64,000 bases of DNA. It comes from Christensenella sp. UBA1242 (GTDB lineage Bacteria > Bacillota > Clostridia > Christensenellales > UBA1242). Position numbers and translations under genes: made by a program. The notes beneath the pieces were generated by a model that was not told where the DNA came from, did no database searches, and saw only the letters and a program-made list of their open reading frames with translations. Within the stretch, counting starts at the first letter, position 1. Each line of letters begins with the position of its first letter. Positions 7,248-20,553 of this stretch are shown here, piece by piece. The DNA lies in the NCBI GenBank assembly GCA_002308915.1, contig DBWI01000024.1, positions 54,363 to 118,362 on the forward strand, read 5' to 3'.

Positions 7248-8885
7248 TTATTCCATTGATATGATGTAATAGTAAACTGGTTGTCCGCCATCAATGATAT
7301 TTACTTCACATTCTGGATATTTATTTGAAAGTGTATCTCTAAGTTCTTCTGCATCTTGTTGTTTAACATCTTCACCATAGAACAATGTTATGCTAACAAC
7401 ACTTTCATCTATCATCTTTGCAACCAAATCTTCTGTTGTTGGATTTACAAGATTTCCTTTGGCCAAAATTGTTTTGTCATCAAGACCAATAACTTCACCA
7501 ACAGAAAGATCAAATCCATCAACGTGAGTTGCACGAACTGCATAAGTAACAGAAGCGCTCTTTACATTAACAAATGCTCCACTCATACTCTCTTTGTTTT
7601 CTTCAAGTGTTCCATCTGGATTAAATGCAAGTGAAGCACTAATTCCTTCTGGTACATTACGAGTAGGAATAACAACAAGATTTTTTGTTGTAAGCCCTTT
7701 TGCTTGTTCTGCTGCTAAAATAATATTCTTGTTATTTGGGAAAACAAAAACTGTCTTTGCAGGAACTTTATCTGCAGCTTGAGCGATATCTGCTGCACTT
7801 GGATTCATTGTTTGTCCACCAGTGATAATCTCATCAACCATCAAATCACGCATAAGATCTGCAATTCCCTTTCCAGGAGCCACAGAAACCATGCCTAATT
7901 CCTTCAAATCTTCTTGTCTTTGTCCAGCTTTTTTCTTGAGTTCACGATTTTGTTCACGCATGTTTTCTATCTTAAGATTATAGAGTTCACCAAGTTCAAG
8001 AGCATAACCTAATGCTAAGTTTGGTTCGTTTGTATGAACGTGTACCTTAACTAAGAGCAAGTCACCAATACAAAGAACAGAATCACCAATCTTCATCAAT
8101 TTTTCTTTAAGTTTTTCAATATCAGCTTCTGTTGTCTTTTTCTTCATATTGATTATCATATATTCTGTACAATAACCAAATTCAATATCTGCAAGGTTAT
8201 TTATGTCTGCAATAACATCATCTGCTGTTTGAACAGGTTGTCCATCATTGAATACTGTTGTGAAATCTGTTTCACCAATAAGTGCCTTATAAAAGCCAGT
8301 AAAGATAACAATAATACCTCTACCACCAGAGTCAACAACCCCTGCTTTTTTGAGTACAGGAAGCATTTCTGGTGTTTGTTGTAATATTTCTTCACCTTTG
8401 TCAAGAACAGTTTTAAGGAAAGCTTCGTGATCTGATACTTTCTTTGCTGTTTCAACTGCACATTCACTCATTACTCTAATAACAGTTAAAATTGTTCCTT
8501 CCTTTGGCTTTGTAACAGCTTTGTAAGCAACTTTGCTACCTTCTGCCATTGCCTTTGCAAAATTCTTGGTAGTGATGTTTTCGCAATTTGACAAAACTGA
8601 ACACATACCTTTTACAATTTGAGAAGTAATAACACCACTATTACCTCTTGCACCACGAAGAGCACCTTTTGCAAATGCTTCGCAAAGATGTTGAATAGTA
8701 TTATCTGGGCAATTATTAACTTCATTGCCTGCAGATTTCATTGTTAAAAACATATTAGTTCCAGTGTCACCATCTGGAACAGGAAAAACGTTGAGTGCAT
8801 CAACTATTTGCTTATTTTGGTCTAAAAGGCTAACGCCCCCTAGAATCATCTTTCTAAATGTTGCGCCATTTATGGACTTTTGCAT
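7248..8885 (-). CDS. fakA: DAK2/DegV-linked fatty acid kinase-like protein (FakA/YloV family)
   Basis: At 545 aa it matches the FakA family, which phosphorylates fatty acids bound to FakB (DegV) proteins for phospholipid synthesis. The N-terminal DhaL/DAK2 nucleotide-binding domain has NVFPVPDGDTGTNM (Asp38 and Asp40 as likely metal ligands) and GARGNSGVI; a middle domain and a C-terminal region with the family's ITLFYGEDV and YYYIISME ending follow. Start ATG has GGAG nearby. It lies ten bases after the Asp23-family gene, the conserved yloU-yloV pairing next to rpmB. No fakB is present in the window, so the substrate is assigned from the family only. Confidence 0.9.
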   Translation of the reverse strand: MQKSINGATFRKMILGGVSLLDQNKQIVDALNVFPVPDGDTGTNMFLTMKSAGNEVNNCPDNTIQHLCEAFAKGALRGARGNSGVITSQIVKGMCSVLSNCENITTKNFAKAMAEGSKVAYKAVTKPKEGTILTVIRVMSECAVETAKKVSDHEAFLKTVLDKGEEILQQTPEMLPVLKKAGVVDSGGRGIIVIFTGFYKALIGETDFTTVFNDGQPVQTADDVIADINNLADIEFGYCTEYMIINMKKKTTEADIEKLKEKLMKIGDSVLCIGDLLLVKVHVHTNEPNLALGYALELGELYNLKIENMREQNRELKKKAGQRQEDLKELGMVSVAPGKGIADLMRDLMVDEIITGGQTMNPSAADIAQAADKVPAKTVFVFPNNKNIILAAEQAKGLTTKNLVVIPTRNVPEGISASLAFNPDGTLEENKESMSGAFVNVKSASVTYAVRATHVDGFDLSVGEVIGLDDKTILAKGNLVNPTTEDLVAKMIDESVVSITLFYGEDVKQQDAEELRDTLSNKYPECEVNIIDGGQPVYYYIISME

Positions 8886-8894
8886 TTTTATCTC

Positions 8895-9245
8895 CTAAAC
8901 TCTAACACCAACAACATGAATGTTAACAGTATCAACAATCATGCCAGTAAAATCTTCAACACTGTATTTGATAGTCTTTTTTAAACTTTCTGCAACAGCG
9001 CTCACTGAAATACCGTATTTTAAGATACAGTAAATGTCGATGAATATTCTATTTTCTATATTTGATATTTTAATTCCTTTGGAATATGGTTGTTTAATTA
9101 AAAGTTCACGAATACCATCTTTGAGGTTTCTTGAAACAAGATCAACAACACCATAAGAATCTAAGGTGGTAAAACCAGCGACAGCAGCAATAGCGTCGTT
9201 AGAAATTGTTATTTTGCCATAGAAATTATTTGTTTCTACTGCCAT
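8895..9245 (-). CDS. yloU: Asp23/Gls24 family envelope stress protein (YloU)
   Basis: A 116-residue Asp23/DUF322 protein. The family pattern is clear: ITISNDAIAAVAGFTTLDSYGVV near the N terminus and SVEDFTGMIVDTVNIHVVGV at the end. Members are associated with the membrane and the cell-wall stress response in Firmicutes. GGAGG sits about five bases before the ATG. It is transcribed ahead of fakA and divergently from rpmB, which is the usual arrangement. Confidence 0.92.
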   Translation of the reverse strand: MAVETNNFYGKITISNDAIAAVAGFTTLDSYGVVDLVSRNLKDGIRELLIKQPYSKGIKISNIENRIFIDIYCILKYGISVSAVAESLKKTIKYSVEDFTGMIVDTVNIHVVGVRV

Positions 9246-9277
9246 TTAATCCTCCATTTCGATAAATTCGCAGAAAT

Positions 9278-9306
9278 AATATACTATAATTTTATAAATG
9301 TTTCAA
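9278..9306 (-). promoter_or_regulatory. Putative promoter for yloU-fakA
   Basis: Minus-strand -35 TTGAAA (9301-9306), 17-base spacer, -10 TATATT (9278-9283), about 33 bases before the yloU ATG. Confidence 0.6.
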
Positions 9307-9344
9307 GTATTTTTTACATTTTTATAAAAAATTAAAGAAAAGTG

Positions 9345-9373
9345 TTGCAAAAGTAAAAAAAAAATGTTAGTAT
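9345..9373 (+). promoter_or_regulatory. Putative rpmB promoter
   Basis: Plus-strand -35 TTGCAA (9345-9350), 17-base spacer, -10 TAGTAT (9368-9373) with a TGT extension. It runs divergently from the yloU promoter. Confidence 0.5.
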
Positions 9374-9419
9374 ATGTCCTGTTGAAATATTTAGACTAAA
9401 AAAGAAATCGGAGGAAACT

Positions 9420-9602
9420 ATGAGCAGAGTATGTGAAATTTGTGGCAAAGGAAAAATGGGTGGACACAACGTTAGCCACAGCAATCGTAAATCAAACAGA
9501 ACTTATGAAGTAAACTTACAAAAAACAACTATAGAAGTTGATGGAAAAGAAAAAACTGTTAGAGCTTGCACAAAATGCATCAAAACAGCAAAAAAAGCAT
9601 AA
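9420..9602 (+). CDS. rpmB: 50S ribosomal protein L28
   Basis: A 60-residue L28. The zinc-binding form is evident: Cys5 and Cys8 (CEIC) and Cys50 and Cys53 (CTKC), with the central HSNRKSNRTYEVNLQK block that contacts rRNA. GGAGGAAACT precedes the ATG. It is a monocistronic plus-strand gene with its own promoter and terminator, divergent from yloU-fakA, as in many Firmicutes. Confidence 0.97.
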   Translation: MSRVCEICGKGKMGGHNVSHSNRKSNRTYEVNLQKTTIEVDGKEKTVRACTKCIKTAKKA

Positions 9603-9623
9603 CCATAGTTTTACTTTGTAAAT

Positions 9624-9650
9624 AAACTCACCGTTTGGTGAGTTTTTTGT
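9624..9650 (+). terminator. Terminator after rpmB
   Basis: Nine-base stem (AAACTCACC/GGTGAGTTT) with a four-base loop and a T run. Confidence 0.92.
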
Positions 9651-9743
9651 TTATGTATTTGGTTATTTTATTATAACTTTCCTACATACTATTTTTAGTA
9701 TGCCAGATAAAAACCTTGGAACTTTTATGCAAATTATTTTCAT

Positions 9744-9784
9744 AAAAAACCTCCCTATGTAATATTATACTAGGAAGGTTTATT
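9744..9784 (-). terminator. Terminator after rpe
   Basis: Minus-strand stem AAACCTTCCTA/TAGGGAGGTTT (one T-G wobble) with a T-rich tail, ten bases beyond the rpe stop. Confidence 0.85.
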
Positions 9785-9793
9785 TTTTGTTAT

Positions 9794-10456
9794 TTATTTC
9801 TTTAGTGACAATATTGCTTCTTCTCTATTTTGTGAATTATAAACATAACTGCCACTAACAACAATATCTGCACCTAATCTCTTTAATTTTTTGCTTATTG
9901 TTGGATTAACTCCCCCATCAACTTCTATTTTGAAGTGGGAAGAATAATCTTCTCTTATCTTATCTAATTCAATAAGTTTTGAATATGTTTCATTAAAAAA
10001 CTTTTGTCCACTCTTCCCCGGCTCAACACTCATAAGCAATACAATGTCAACATAACTCAAAAATTGTAATATCTCATATACACTTGTTTTGGGCTTTATG
10101 CTTAACCCACAAAGTGCATTACTCTTTCGTATCTTCTTTAAATCATTTTCTAGTTTTTTCTTATCTTTATATGCTTCATAATGGATTGTAATAACATTTG
10201 CTCCTGCATCTATATACTTTTGTATAACCCTACTTGGTTCTTTAACCATCAAGTGCACATCTAATGGTAATAAAGTTCTTTCTTTTAATAATTTTAGGGC
10301 AACATAATCAAAAGTAGTTTTTTCAACAAATTGTCCATCCATAATGTCACAATGCAAAAAATCTGCCACATTTTTGATTTCATCGGCATAATTTATCATA
10401 TCTTCAATACCCTTAACAATTGGATCTGTTGAAGGTGCAACTAATAATTTATCCAT
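9794..10456 (-). CDS. rpe: Ribulose-phosphate 3-epimerase
   Basis: Interconverts ribulose-5-P and xylulose-5-P in the pentose phosphate pathway. TIM-barrel motifs are intact: HCDIMDGQFV (catalytic Asp and metal His), DVHLMV, MSVEPGKSGQKF and IEVDGGVN with the second catalytic Asp. The length of 220 aa is normal. It overlaps the end of rsgA by eight bases and is the last gene of the priA operon, the usual rsgA-rpe order. Works with the tkt gene at 59-61 kb. Confidence 0.95.
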   Translation of the reverse strand: MDKLLVAPSTDPIVKGIEDMINYADEIKNVADFLHCDIMDGQFVEKTTFDYVALKLLKERTLLPLDVHLMVKEPSRVIQKYIDAGANVITIHYEAYKDKKKLENDLKKIRKSNALCGLSIKPKTSVYEILQFLSYVDIVLLMSVEPGKSGQKFFNETYSKLIELDKIREDYSSHFKIEVDGGVNPTISKKLKRLGADIVVSGSYVYNSQNREEAILSLKK

Positions 10457-11315
10457 GTGTTCTCTCCCATTTATCTTTTAACAAATTATACATTTTTGCA
10501 TATCTGTCATATCTGGCTCTATCAAGAACTCCTGCCTTAACCATTTCTTTTACCTTGCATTCATTTACACTTTCTGCAACATGAACGCAACTTGTGTATT
10601 TGCATTTATCTTTATACACATTATAATCCCTGTAATAATAAGGCAATTCATAGTATGCTATTGGAAGCAAAGTTTCATCCAAAGAAGTAAAACCAGCAGT
10701 GTCTGCAACCATTATATCATCATCATAGAAAATTTCACAATGCCTTGTTGTATTTTTTCCACGATTAACTTTTTTACTTAGTTCCCCTTCTTTTGCCTTA
10801 TCTCCAAATAGTGCATTAACAAGTGCACTTTTCCCAACTGCAGATTGCCCTGCAAAAGCAGACAATTTGCCTTTCAAAACTGTTTTTAACTGCTCCAAAC
10901 CATTTTTTGTCTTTGCAGAAACATTTACAACTTTAACAAAAGTTGAATATGTTTTAATTACATATTCGTTTATTTCATCAGAAATATCTTGCTTATTTAT
11001 TACAATAATTGGCTCAATGTCATAGCAATAAGCGAATAAAATCAACTTGTCCAAAATATAAAAATCAGGCTTTGGAACAGGAGAGATTACAATGATAATT
11101 TGCTCCAAATTAGCAAGTGGTGGACGAATTAGCAGATTATGTCTTTGGTCAACCTTGTCAACTACATACAAATCATCAACTTTGCTAATTTCAACATGAT
11201 CGCCAACATATATTCCTTTTGCCTTTAAATTACCCCTAGGCTTGCAAATAAAAGTATCATTAGATACTTTAACACAAAAACTATCAGCTATTTTTTTTGT
11301 AACAATACCTTTCAT
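10449..11315 (-). CDS. rsgA: Ribosome small subunit-dependent GTPase RsgA
   Basis: Assembly GTPase that checks 30S maturation. It shows the circularly permuted G-domain order: G4 (INKQD) before G1 (GQSAVGKSALVN) and G3 (DTAGF), an N-terminal OB-fold and a C-terminal zinc motif (CKYTSCVHVAESVNEC). The start at 11315 forms an ATGA overlap with the rlmN stop and has a GGAAGG site; an in-frame start 39 bases upstream inside rlmN is less likely. This leaves 288 aa. In many Firmicutes PP2C and PASTA-kinase genes separate rlmN from rsgA; here the two are fused end to end with no room for them. Confidence 0.95.
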   Translation of the reverse strand: MKGIVTKKIADSFCVKVSNDTFICKPRGNLKAKGIYVGDHVEISKVDDLYVVDKVDQRHNLLIRPPLANLEQIIIVISPVPKPDFYILDKLILFAYCYDIEPIIVINKQDISDEINEYVIKTYSTFVKVVNVSAKTKNGLEQLKTVLKGKLSAFAGQSAVGKSALVNALFGDKAKEGELSKKVNRGKNTTRHCEIFYDDDIMVADTAGFTSLDETLLPIAYYELPYYYRDYNVYKDKCKYTSCVHVAESVNECKVKEMVKAGVLDRARYDRYAKMYNLLKDKWERTHG

Positions 11316-12352
11316 TTGCCTTCCTTTAACACCTTTGCTCTTAGTTGTCCACAAGCCCCATCAATATCTTCACCCATTGTTCTTCTAACAGTTGCTGAAA
11401 TGCCATTTTTGTTGAGTCGTTCCATAAAAGCATATGCTCTCTTCCTTGTTGTTCCAACCAAGTTCCTTTCCTTAACTTCGTTAAGTGGAATCAAGTTTAC
11501 ATGGCAACTCATACCTTTCAATAGCTTTGAGAGTTCATCAGCACACTCAAATGTGTCATTTACCCCACTTATTAAAGCATATTCAAAAACAATTCTTCTT
11601 TTTATTTTTTCAAAATATCTCTTTGTTGCCGCAATTAATTCTTTAATAGAATATCTATTTGCTATTGGCATAGTTTGCTTTCTTATTTCATCATTAGGTG
11701 CATGAAGTGAAATTGTTAAAGTAATTTGCAAATCTTCATCTGCCAATTTGTCAATTCTATCAACAAGTCCACAAGTTGAAAGTGAGATATTTCTTTGACT
11801 AATATTTATCCCATTTTGAGCAGAAACCAAATGTAAAAACTTTACAACATTATCATAGTTATCAAGTGGTTCACCACTGCCCATAAGTACAATATTTGTA
11901 ATCTTTCGCTTATCATAGCTGCCACCAATATCTCTGTTCACGCACAAAACTTGAGATAATATCTCACCTGCAGTTAAATTTCTAATTAAACCACCAAGAG
12001 TTGAAGCACAAAAAGTACAGCCCATTCTGCAACCAACTTGCGTTGATACGCAAAGTGTATTGCCATACTTATAGGACATCAAAACACCCTCAATTAAGTT
12101 ACCATCTGCAAGTTTATATAAGTATTTTTTTGTACCATCTTTTCCTTCAAGTTTTTTATATATCTGAAGTGGATTAAAAACATATTCAGTTTGTAACTTT
12201 TCCAAAAATATTTTTGGAAGATTTGTGATTTCATCACAAGATTTGTAGTTATAAAGAGCAGAAAAAAGCTGACTTGTTCTAAATTTCTTTTCTCCTAAAG
12301 ATAAAACAAGTTCTTCTAATTCATCATAACTAAAATCCAAAAGATTACTCAT
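11312..12352 (-). CDS. rlmN: 23S rRNA (adenine2503-C2)-methyltransferase RlmN
   Basis: Radical-SAM methyltransferase modifying A2503 of 23S rRNA and A37 of some tRNAs. The CxxxCxxC cluster is Cys108/112/115 (GCRMGCTFC), with GSGEPLDNYDNV (SAM binding), SLHAPND, and the C-terminal catalytic Cys334 in GACGQL. Length 346 aa is normal. It overlaps fmt by eight bases upstream and rsgA by four bases downstream. Confidence 0.96.
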   Translation of the reverse strand: MSNLLDFSYDELEELVLSLGEKKFRTSQLFSALYNYKSCDEITNLPKIFLEKLQTEYVFNPLQIYKKLEGKDGTKKYLYKLADGNLIEGVLMSYKYGNTLCVSTQVGCRMGCTFCASTLGGLIRNLTAGEILSQVLCVNRDIGGSYDKRKITNIVLMGSGEPLDNYDNVVKFLHLVSAQNGINISQRNISLSTCGLVDRIDKLADEDLQITLTISLHAPNDEIRKQTMPIANRYSIKELIAATKRYFEKIKRRIVFEYALISGVNDTFECADELSKLLKGMSCHVNLIPLNEVKERNLVGTTRKRAYAFMERLNKNGISATVRRTMGEDIDGACGQLRAKVLKEGK

Positions 12353-13280
12353 TAACTACACTACCTACTTCAATCTTTTTGCCATTAAGATAACTTTTGG
12401 CACTCATTCTTTTCCCATTTGGTGCTTGTAATTCAACAATTTCAACAGCACCATCACCACATTTTATAACAAGTCCTTGTTTTGGACTTGAAACAACAAC
12501 TTCTCCAATTCTTGCATTATTAAATAATGCATCACTTGATTTTGCTTCAAATATTTTGAATACTTGTTCACCAAAAACCATTTTTGCAACAGGATTTGGA
12601 TTTAATGCTCTAACCTTGTTAACAATATTTTTGCTGGTATCTCCAAAATCAAGCATTTCAAATTCTGGCTTAATCATTTTTGTAAAAGTTGCTTCCTCAT
12701 CATTTTGTGCTGTCCAAGTATCTTTTCCACTTTCTATAATATCCAATGCATTAACCAAAAGTTTTGCCCCAACTTTTGAAAGCTTTTCACTTAATGTTCC
12801 ATAAGTGTCTCTTTCATCAATTGCAACCTTTTCTTGCAACAAAATTGGACCAGTATCAACTCCCGCTTCTGTTCTCATTATTGTGATACCTGTTACATCA
12901 TCACCATTCAATATGCTATATTGAATTGGTGAAGCACCTCTTAATTTTGGAAGAAGCGAACCATGAACATTTATTATTTTGTGTTTACAAATATCAATAA
13001 TTTCTTGACTTAATATTTGACCATATGCAGCAGTAACCATTATATCAGCATCAATGCTCTTTAATGTTTCAACACCATCAACACGAATCTTGTTGAATTG
13101 ATAAACTGGTATATTATATTGATTTGCCAACACTTTTGCAGGTGGTGGAAGAACTTTGTTCCCCCTTCCACTAACCTTGTCTGGTTGACAAACAACAGCA
13201 ACAACTTGATGCTTTGAATTTATTATTTCTTGCAAAACATTACATGCAAATTCTGGTGTTCCCAAAAAAATTACTTTCAT
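12345..13280 (-). CDS. fmt: Methionyl-tRNA formyltransferase
   Basis: Formylates initiator Met-tRNA using 10-formyl-THF. Conserved blocks: VIFLGTPEFA at the N terminus, VCQPDKVSGRG, the catalytic region NVHGSLLPKLRGASPIQ and AGVDTGPIL. The C-terminal tRNA-binding OB domain ends with KRMSAKSYLNGKKI. Length 311 aa is normal. Its ATG shares a base with the def stop (TAATG), keeping formylation and deformylation coupled. rsmB, commonly next in this string, is missing. Confidence 0.96.
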   Translation of the reverse strand: MKVIFLGTPEFACNVLQEIINSKHQVVAVVCQPDKVSGRGNKVLPPPAKVLANQYNIPVYQFNKIRVDGVETLKSIDADIMVTAAYGQILSQEIIDICKHKIINVHGSLLPKLRGASPIQYSILNGDDVTGITIMRTEAGVDTGPILLQEKVAIDERDTYGTLSEKLSKVGAKLLVNALDIIESGKDTWTAQNDEEATFTKMIKPEFEMLDFGDTSKNIVNKVRALNPNPVAKMVFGEQVFKIFEAKSSDALFNNARIGEVVVSSPKQGLVIKCGDGAVEIVELQAPNGKRMSAKSYLNGKKIEVGSVVNE

Positions 13281-13729
13281 TAGCTCTCCTTCTTTTCTAG
13301 CTTATCAATAAAAAGTACGCCATTAAGATGGTCAACTTCATGACAAATGCATCTTGCCAAAAGTTTTTCACCTGTTATTGCAATATTGTATCCATATCTG
13401 TCTTGTGCAGTAACAGTAACAACCATTGGTCTTTTTACTTTACCTTTAATTTTGCCACAAGACAAACATCCTTCTTCATCAATATCACAACCCTCTTCTT
13501 TGATTATAACAGGATTAACAAGTTCAAATTTCATATTGTTAACTTCCATAACAACAATTCTCTTTAGAATTCCAACTTGTGGACAAGCCAATCCCATACC
13601 ATTATTTGCGTACATGGTATCCCACATATCATCAATCAAATCTCGTAGTTTCTTGTCAAAAACTTTGACTTCTTTGCTACGCATTCTTAATAGTTCATCT
13701 TCTTTTTGTATTACATTTCTTACTGCCAT
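13280..13729 (-). CDS. def: Peptide deformylase
   Basis: Removes the N-formyl group from nascent proteins. All three motifs are present: GMGLACPQVGI (residues 44-54), EEGCLS with metal ligand Cys88, and HEVDH (His130, Glu131, His134). Length 149 aa fits the compact type-1 form. GGAGGG precedes the ATG, eight bases after the priA stop. The second residue of the first motif context is Cys rather than the more common Ala (LACPQ instead of LAAPQ), a tolerated variation. Confidence 0.95.
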   Translation of the reverse strand: MAVRNVIQKEDELLRMRSKEVKVFDKKLRDLIDDMWDTMYANNGMGLACPQVGILKRIVVMEVNNMKFELVNPVIIKEEGCDIDEEGCLSCGKIKGKVKRPMVVTVTAQDRYGYNIAITGEKLLARCICHEVDHLNGVLFIDKLEKKES

Positions 13730-13737
13730 TTTCCCTC

Positions 13738-15933
13738 CTAACTCAAGTTTTGTGGATTTATTTCAACAAATACACTAACTTTTGAATTCATATACTTGTC
13801 ACAAATATTATATATTTGTGAAATCAATTCATTTTCATTATCATGTGTTATTCTCATCAAAATTTGATATCTAATTTTATTTTTAATTTTGCCAATTGGA
13901 CTTTTCATAACATCCAAATAAACAAAATCCTTTGGATAATTATTTTTGAGTTCCTTTATTTCAGTATAACACATTTTTGTAGTTTCCCTAACAATTTCAT
14001 CAACATCAGCATTAAAAAGTAATCTGATAATCGTTGTGAATGGTGGAAACTGTGTTACTTTTCTCAAATTTAACTCTTTATCAAAAAATCCCTTATAGTC
14101 ATAATTGGCAATAAACCTATATGCATAATGTCTTGGAACATAAGTTTGTAAAATTACTTTGCCTTCACTTTCATCTCTACCTGCTCTGCCTGCCATTTGT
14201 GTAATAAGTTCAAATGTTTTTTCAGTACTCCTGTAATCAGAATGATACAAACTTTGGTCAGCATCAACAATTCCAACAAATGTTACATCACTAAAATCAT
14301 GCCCCTTTGCAATCATTTGTGTTCCAACCAAAATTCCAGGTTTAGACATGCCAAATTCGCTTAATATTTTTTGATAAGCATTTTTTGTTCGTGTTGTGTC
14401 ATTATCCATTCTTAAAATTTTAACATTTGGATATAATTCTTTTAATTTTGATACAACTTGTTCAGTACCAACTGCTCCATTCCTTATTGTTGAACTGCCA
14501 CATTCTGGGCATTTGGTTAATGCTTTATACCTTTTTCCACAATAATGACATTTCAACTTATCTTCATATTTGTGATATACCAATGAAACATCACAATCAT
14601 CACACTTTGCAATATAACCACAATCTTGACATCTCATAAAAGAACTAAATCCCCTACGATTGATAAAGATCATTGCTTGGTGTTTTTCTTTTATACATTT
14701 GTCAAGCTCATACAAAAATGTACTAGAAAATATACCCGTATTGCCATTTCTAATCTCAGATAGCATATCAACAATTTGTATCTTTGGCATTGGCTTACCA
14801 TTGACTCTTTCTGGAAGTTCAATTAACTTATACTTATTTTCACTTGCATTTTTGAATGAAGCAATATCTGGAGTTGCACTTGCAAGAACCAAAGAACAAT
14901 TGTTGTAATTTTTTCTAAACTCTGCAACATCAAAAGCATTATACCTTGGATTTGACTCGCTTATGTAACTTGTTTCATGCTCTTCATCAATAATAATAAT
15001 GCCAAGATTTTGTATTGGAGCAAAAATTGCAGACCTGGCTCCAACAACAATTTTAACTTTGTTAAATAAAATTCTTCGCCATTCATCAAACCTTTCGCCT
15101 GCACTCAACCCGCTGTGGATTATTGCAACTTCTTCTCCAAACCTTGCCTTAAATTGAGACAAAACTTGTGGTGTTAAAGAAATTTCTGGAACAAGCATAA
15201 GTGCAGTCTTGTTTTTGGCAATTATATTTTCAATCACAGACATATACACTTCTGTTTTTCCACTGCCTGTAACACCAAATAACAAGTATGTGTCATTACA
15301 ATTCAAAATTTCATCAATAGCTCTTTTTTGCAACTTGGTGTGGGTATGAGCGATGGGTTTAACAATATTAAAGTTTGGAGTTCTTAACTTTTCCTCTTCA
15401 AAAACTTCAATAATACCATCACTTTCTAACTTGCTTATAGCAAGATTAGAAAATTGTTTTGCAAGCATACTCTTTTGGTATAATTTTTCTTTCTCCAAGT
15501 AATCACATAATGCTAGTTGATTTTTCGCATTTTTCCTTAATGACAACTTGTATTGTTTAAGGTCAGCACCATCACAAAGTTTAACCAAAAACTCAACAAG
15601 TGGTTTAACTTTGTCACTTCTAAGTTCAGAAGGAATAAATAACCTAAGCACATCAACATAGCGCAAGTGATATTTTTTTATCATAAAACTCATCAACTCA
15701 ATTTGTTCTGGCAAAATAACTGGAAACTCATCAACTGAACTGATAACACTTTTTAATTTTGAAGCATCATAATTTGAATTGTCTTTTATTTTTATAACAA
15801 AGCCTTGAATAACAAGTTTGCCAAAAGGAACAAGTACTCTTTGTCCTACTTGTCCCCATTCTGGAATATAATAATCAAATATCTTGTCAACCTGACTATT
15901 TGTTATGTCAACAATTACTTCTGCAATTTTCAT
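13738..15933 (-). CDS. priA: Primosomal helicase PriA (replication restart)
   Basis: Superfamily 2 helicase that reloads the replisome at stalled forks. Visible: an N-terminal 3'-binding domain (IPEWGQVGQRVLVPFG), Walker A (LFGVTGSGKTEVY), the DEEH box (IIDEEHETSY), a zinc-binding insert with paired Cys (CQDCGYIAKCDDC, CHYCGKRY, CPECGS) and motif VI (QMAGRAGR). The ATG at 15933 has AGG upstream; a GTG two codons earlier lacks spacing. 731 aa is normal. First gene of the priA-def-fmt-rlmN-rsgA-rpe unit. Confidence 0.95.
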   Translation of the reverse strand: MKIAEVIVDITNSQVDKIFDYYIPEWGQVGQRVLVPFGKLVIQGFVIKIKDNSNYDASKLKSVISSVDEFPVILPEQIELMSFMIKKYHLRYVDVLRLFIPSELRSDKVKPLVEFLVKLCDGADLKQYKLSLRKNAKNQLALCDYLEKEKLYQKSMLAKQFSNLAISKLESDGIIEVFEEEKLRTPNFNIVKPIAHTHTKLQKRAIDEILNCNDTYLLFGVTGSGKTEVYMSVIENIIAKNKTALMLVPEISLTPQVLSQFKARFGEEVAIIHSGLSAGERFDEWRRILFNKVKIVVGARSAIFAPIQNLGIIIIDEEHETSYISESNPRYNAFDVAEFRKNYNNCSLVLASATPDIASFKNASENKYKLIELPERVNGKPMPKIQIVDMLSEIRNGNTGIFSSTFLYELDKCIKEKHQAMIFINRRGFSSFMRCQDCGYIAKCDDCDVSLVYHKYEDKLKCHYCGKRYKALTKCPECGSSTIRNGAVGTEQVVSKLKELYPNVKILRMDNDTTRTKNAYQKILSEFGMSKPGILVGTQMIAKGHDFSDVTFVGIVDADQSLYHSDYRSTEKTFELITQMAGRAGRDESEGKVILQTYVPRHYAYRFIANYDYKGFFDKELNLRKVTQFPPFTTIIRLLFNADVDEIVRETTKMCYTEIKELKNNYPKDFVYLDVMKSPIGKIKNKIRYQILMRITHDNENELISQIYNICDKYMNSKVSVFVEINPQNLS

Positions 15934-15945
15934 TAACACCTGTAT

Positions 15946-15973
15946 ATTATCATAAAATTACTTAAAAAAACAA
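15946..15973 (-). promoter_or_regulatory. Putative priA operon promoter
   Basis: Minus-strand -35 TTGTTT (15968-15973) and -10 GATAAT (15946-15951), 16-base spacer. The -35 lies in the T-tail of the rpoZ terminator. Confidence 0.4.
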
Positions 15974-15993
15974 CCTCTTTTTAGAGGTTGTTT
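15963..15993 (-). terminator. Terminator after rpoZ
   Basis: Stem AACAACCTCT/AGAGGTTGTT with a short T/A loop and a seven-T tail on the minus strand. Confidence 0.9.
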
Positions 15994-16007
15994 CCTTTCA
16001 TAATAAA

Positions 16008-16211
16008 TTATTGTTTGTCATCACTAGCAACAATCTTACCTTCAAAGATTTCATCTGCAGCAATGCTTATTGCCTTTTTGTCGCTATTATTGATTACATC
16101 TGGAATACGCTTTTCAAGTTCTTTTGCACGCTTTTCCATAACGCAACAAAGTTTGTACTTGTTTCCGCCCATTTTTGCTGCAAGTTCATCAATTGGTGGT
16201 TCTATCATCAT
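16008..16211 (-). CDS. rpoZ: RNA polymerase omega subunit
   Basis: A 67-residue omega. The conserved pattern IDELAAKMGGNKYKLCCVMEKRAKEL is followed by KKAISIAADEIFEGKI, as in RpoZ. Omega aids assembly and stability of the beta-prime subunit. The gene has its own near-consensus promoter and terminator and stands alone; gmk and coaBC, which usually flank it upstream of priA, are absent. Confidence 0.93.
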   Translation of the reverse strand: MMIEPPIDELAAKMGGNKYKLCCVMEKRAKELEKRIPDVINNSDKKAISIAADEIFEGKIVASDDKQ

Positions 16212-16245
16212 AATAAAATTACCTCTTTTTACAAAATTCTGTTTG

Positions 16246-16274
16246 ATTATAACACATAAAAATTATTTTGTGAA
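16246..16274 (-). promoter_or_regulatory. rpoZ promoter
   Basis: Minus-strand -35 TTCACA (16269-16274), 17-base spacer, perfect TATAAT (16246-16251) with a TGT extension; 35 bases before the rpoZ ATG. Confidence 0.75.
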
Positions 16275-16283
16275 TAACTTTTT

Positions 16284-20509
<4,226 letters not shown>

Positions 20510-20515
20510 ATTATA

Positions 20516-20545
20516 AGTATATCACATATTCGTAATTTATAGCAA
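20516..20545 (-). promoter_or_regulatory. pcrA promoter predicting a leaderless mRNA
   Basis: Minus-strand -35 TTGCTA (20540-20545), 18-base spacer, -10 TATACT (20516-20521) with a TGA extension. Six bases separate the -10 from the pcrA ATG at 20509, so the expected +1 is the start codon's A. Confidence 0.6.
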
Positions 20546-20553
20546 ATTAAACT

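Noticed and set aside
9685..9702. CATACTA/TAGTATG hairpin between rpmB and rpe
   Set aside because: No T run follows on either strand, and neighbouring stronger terminators already explain the region.
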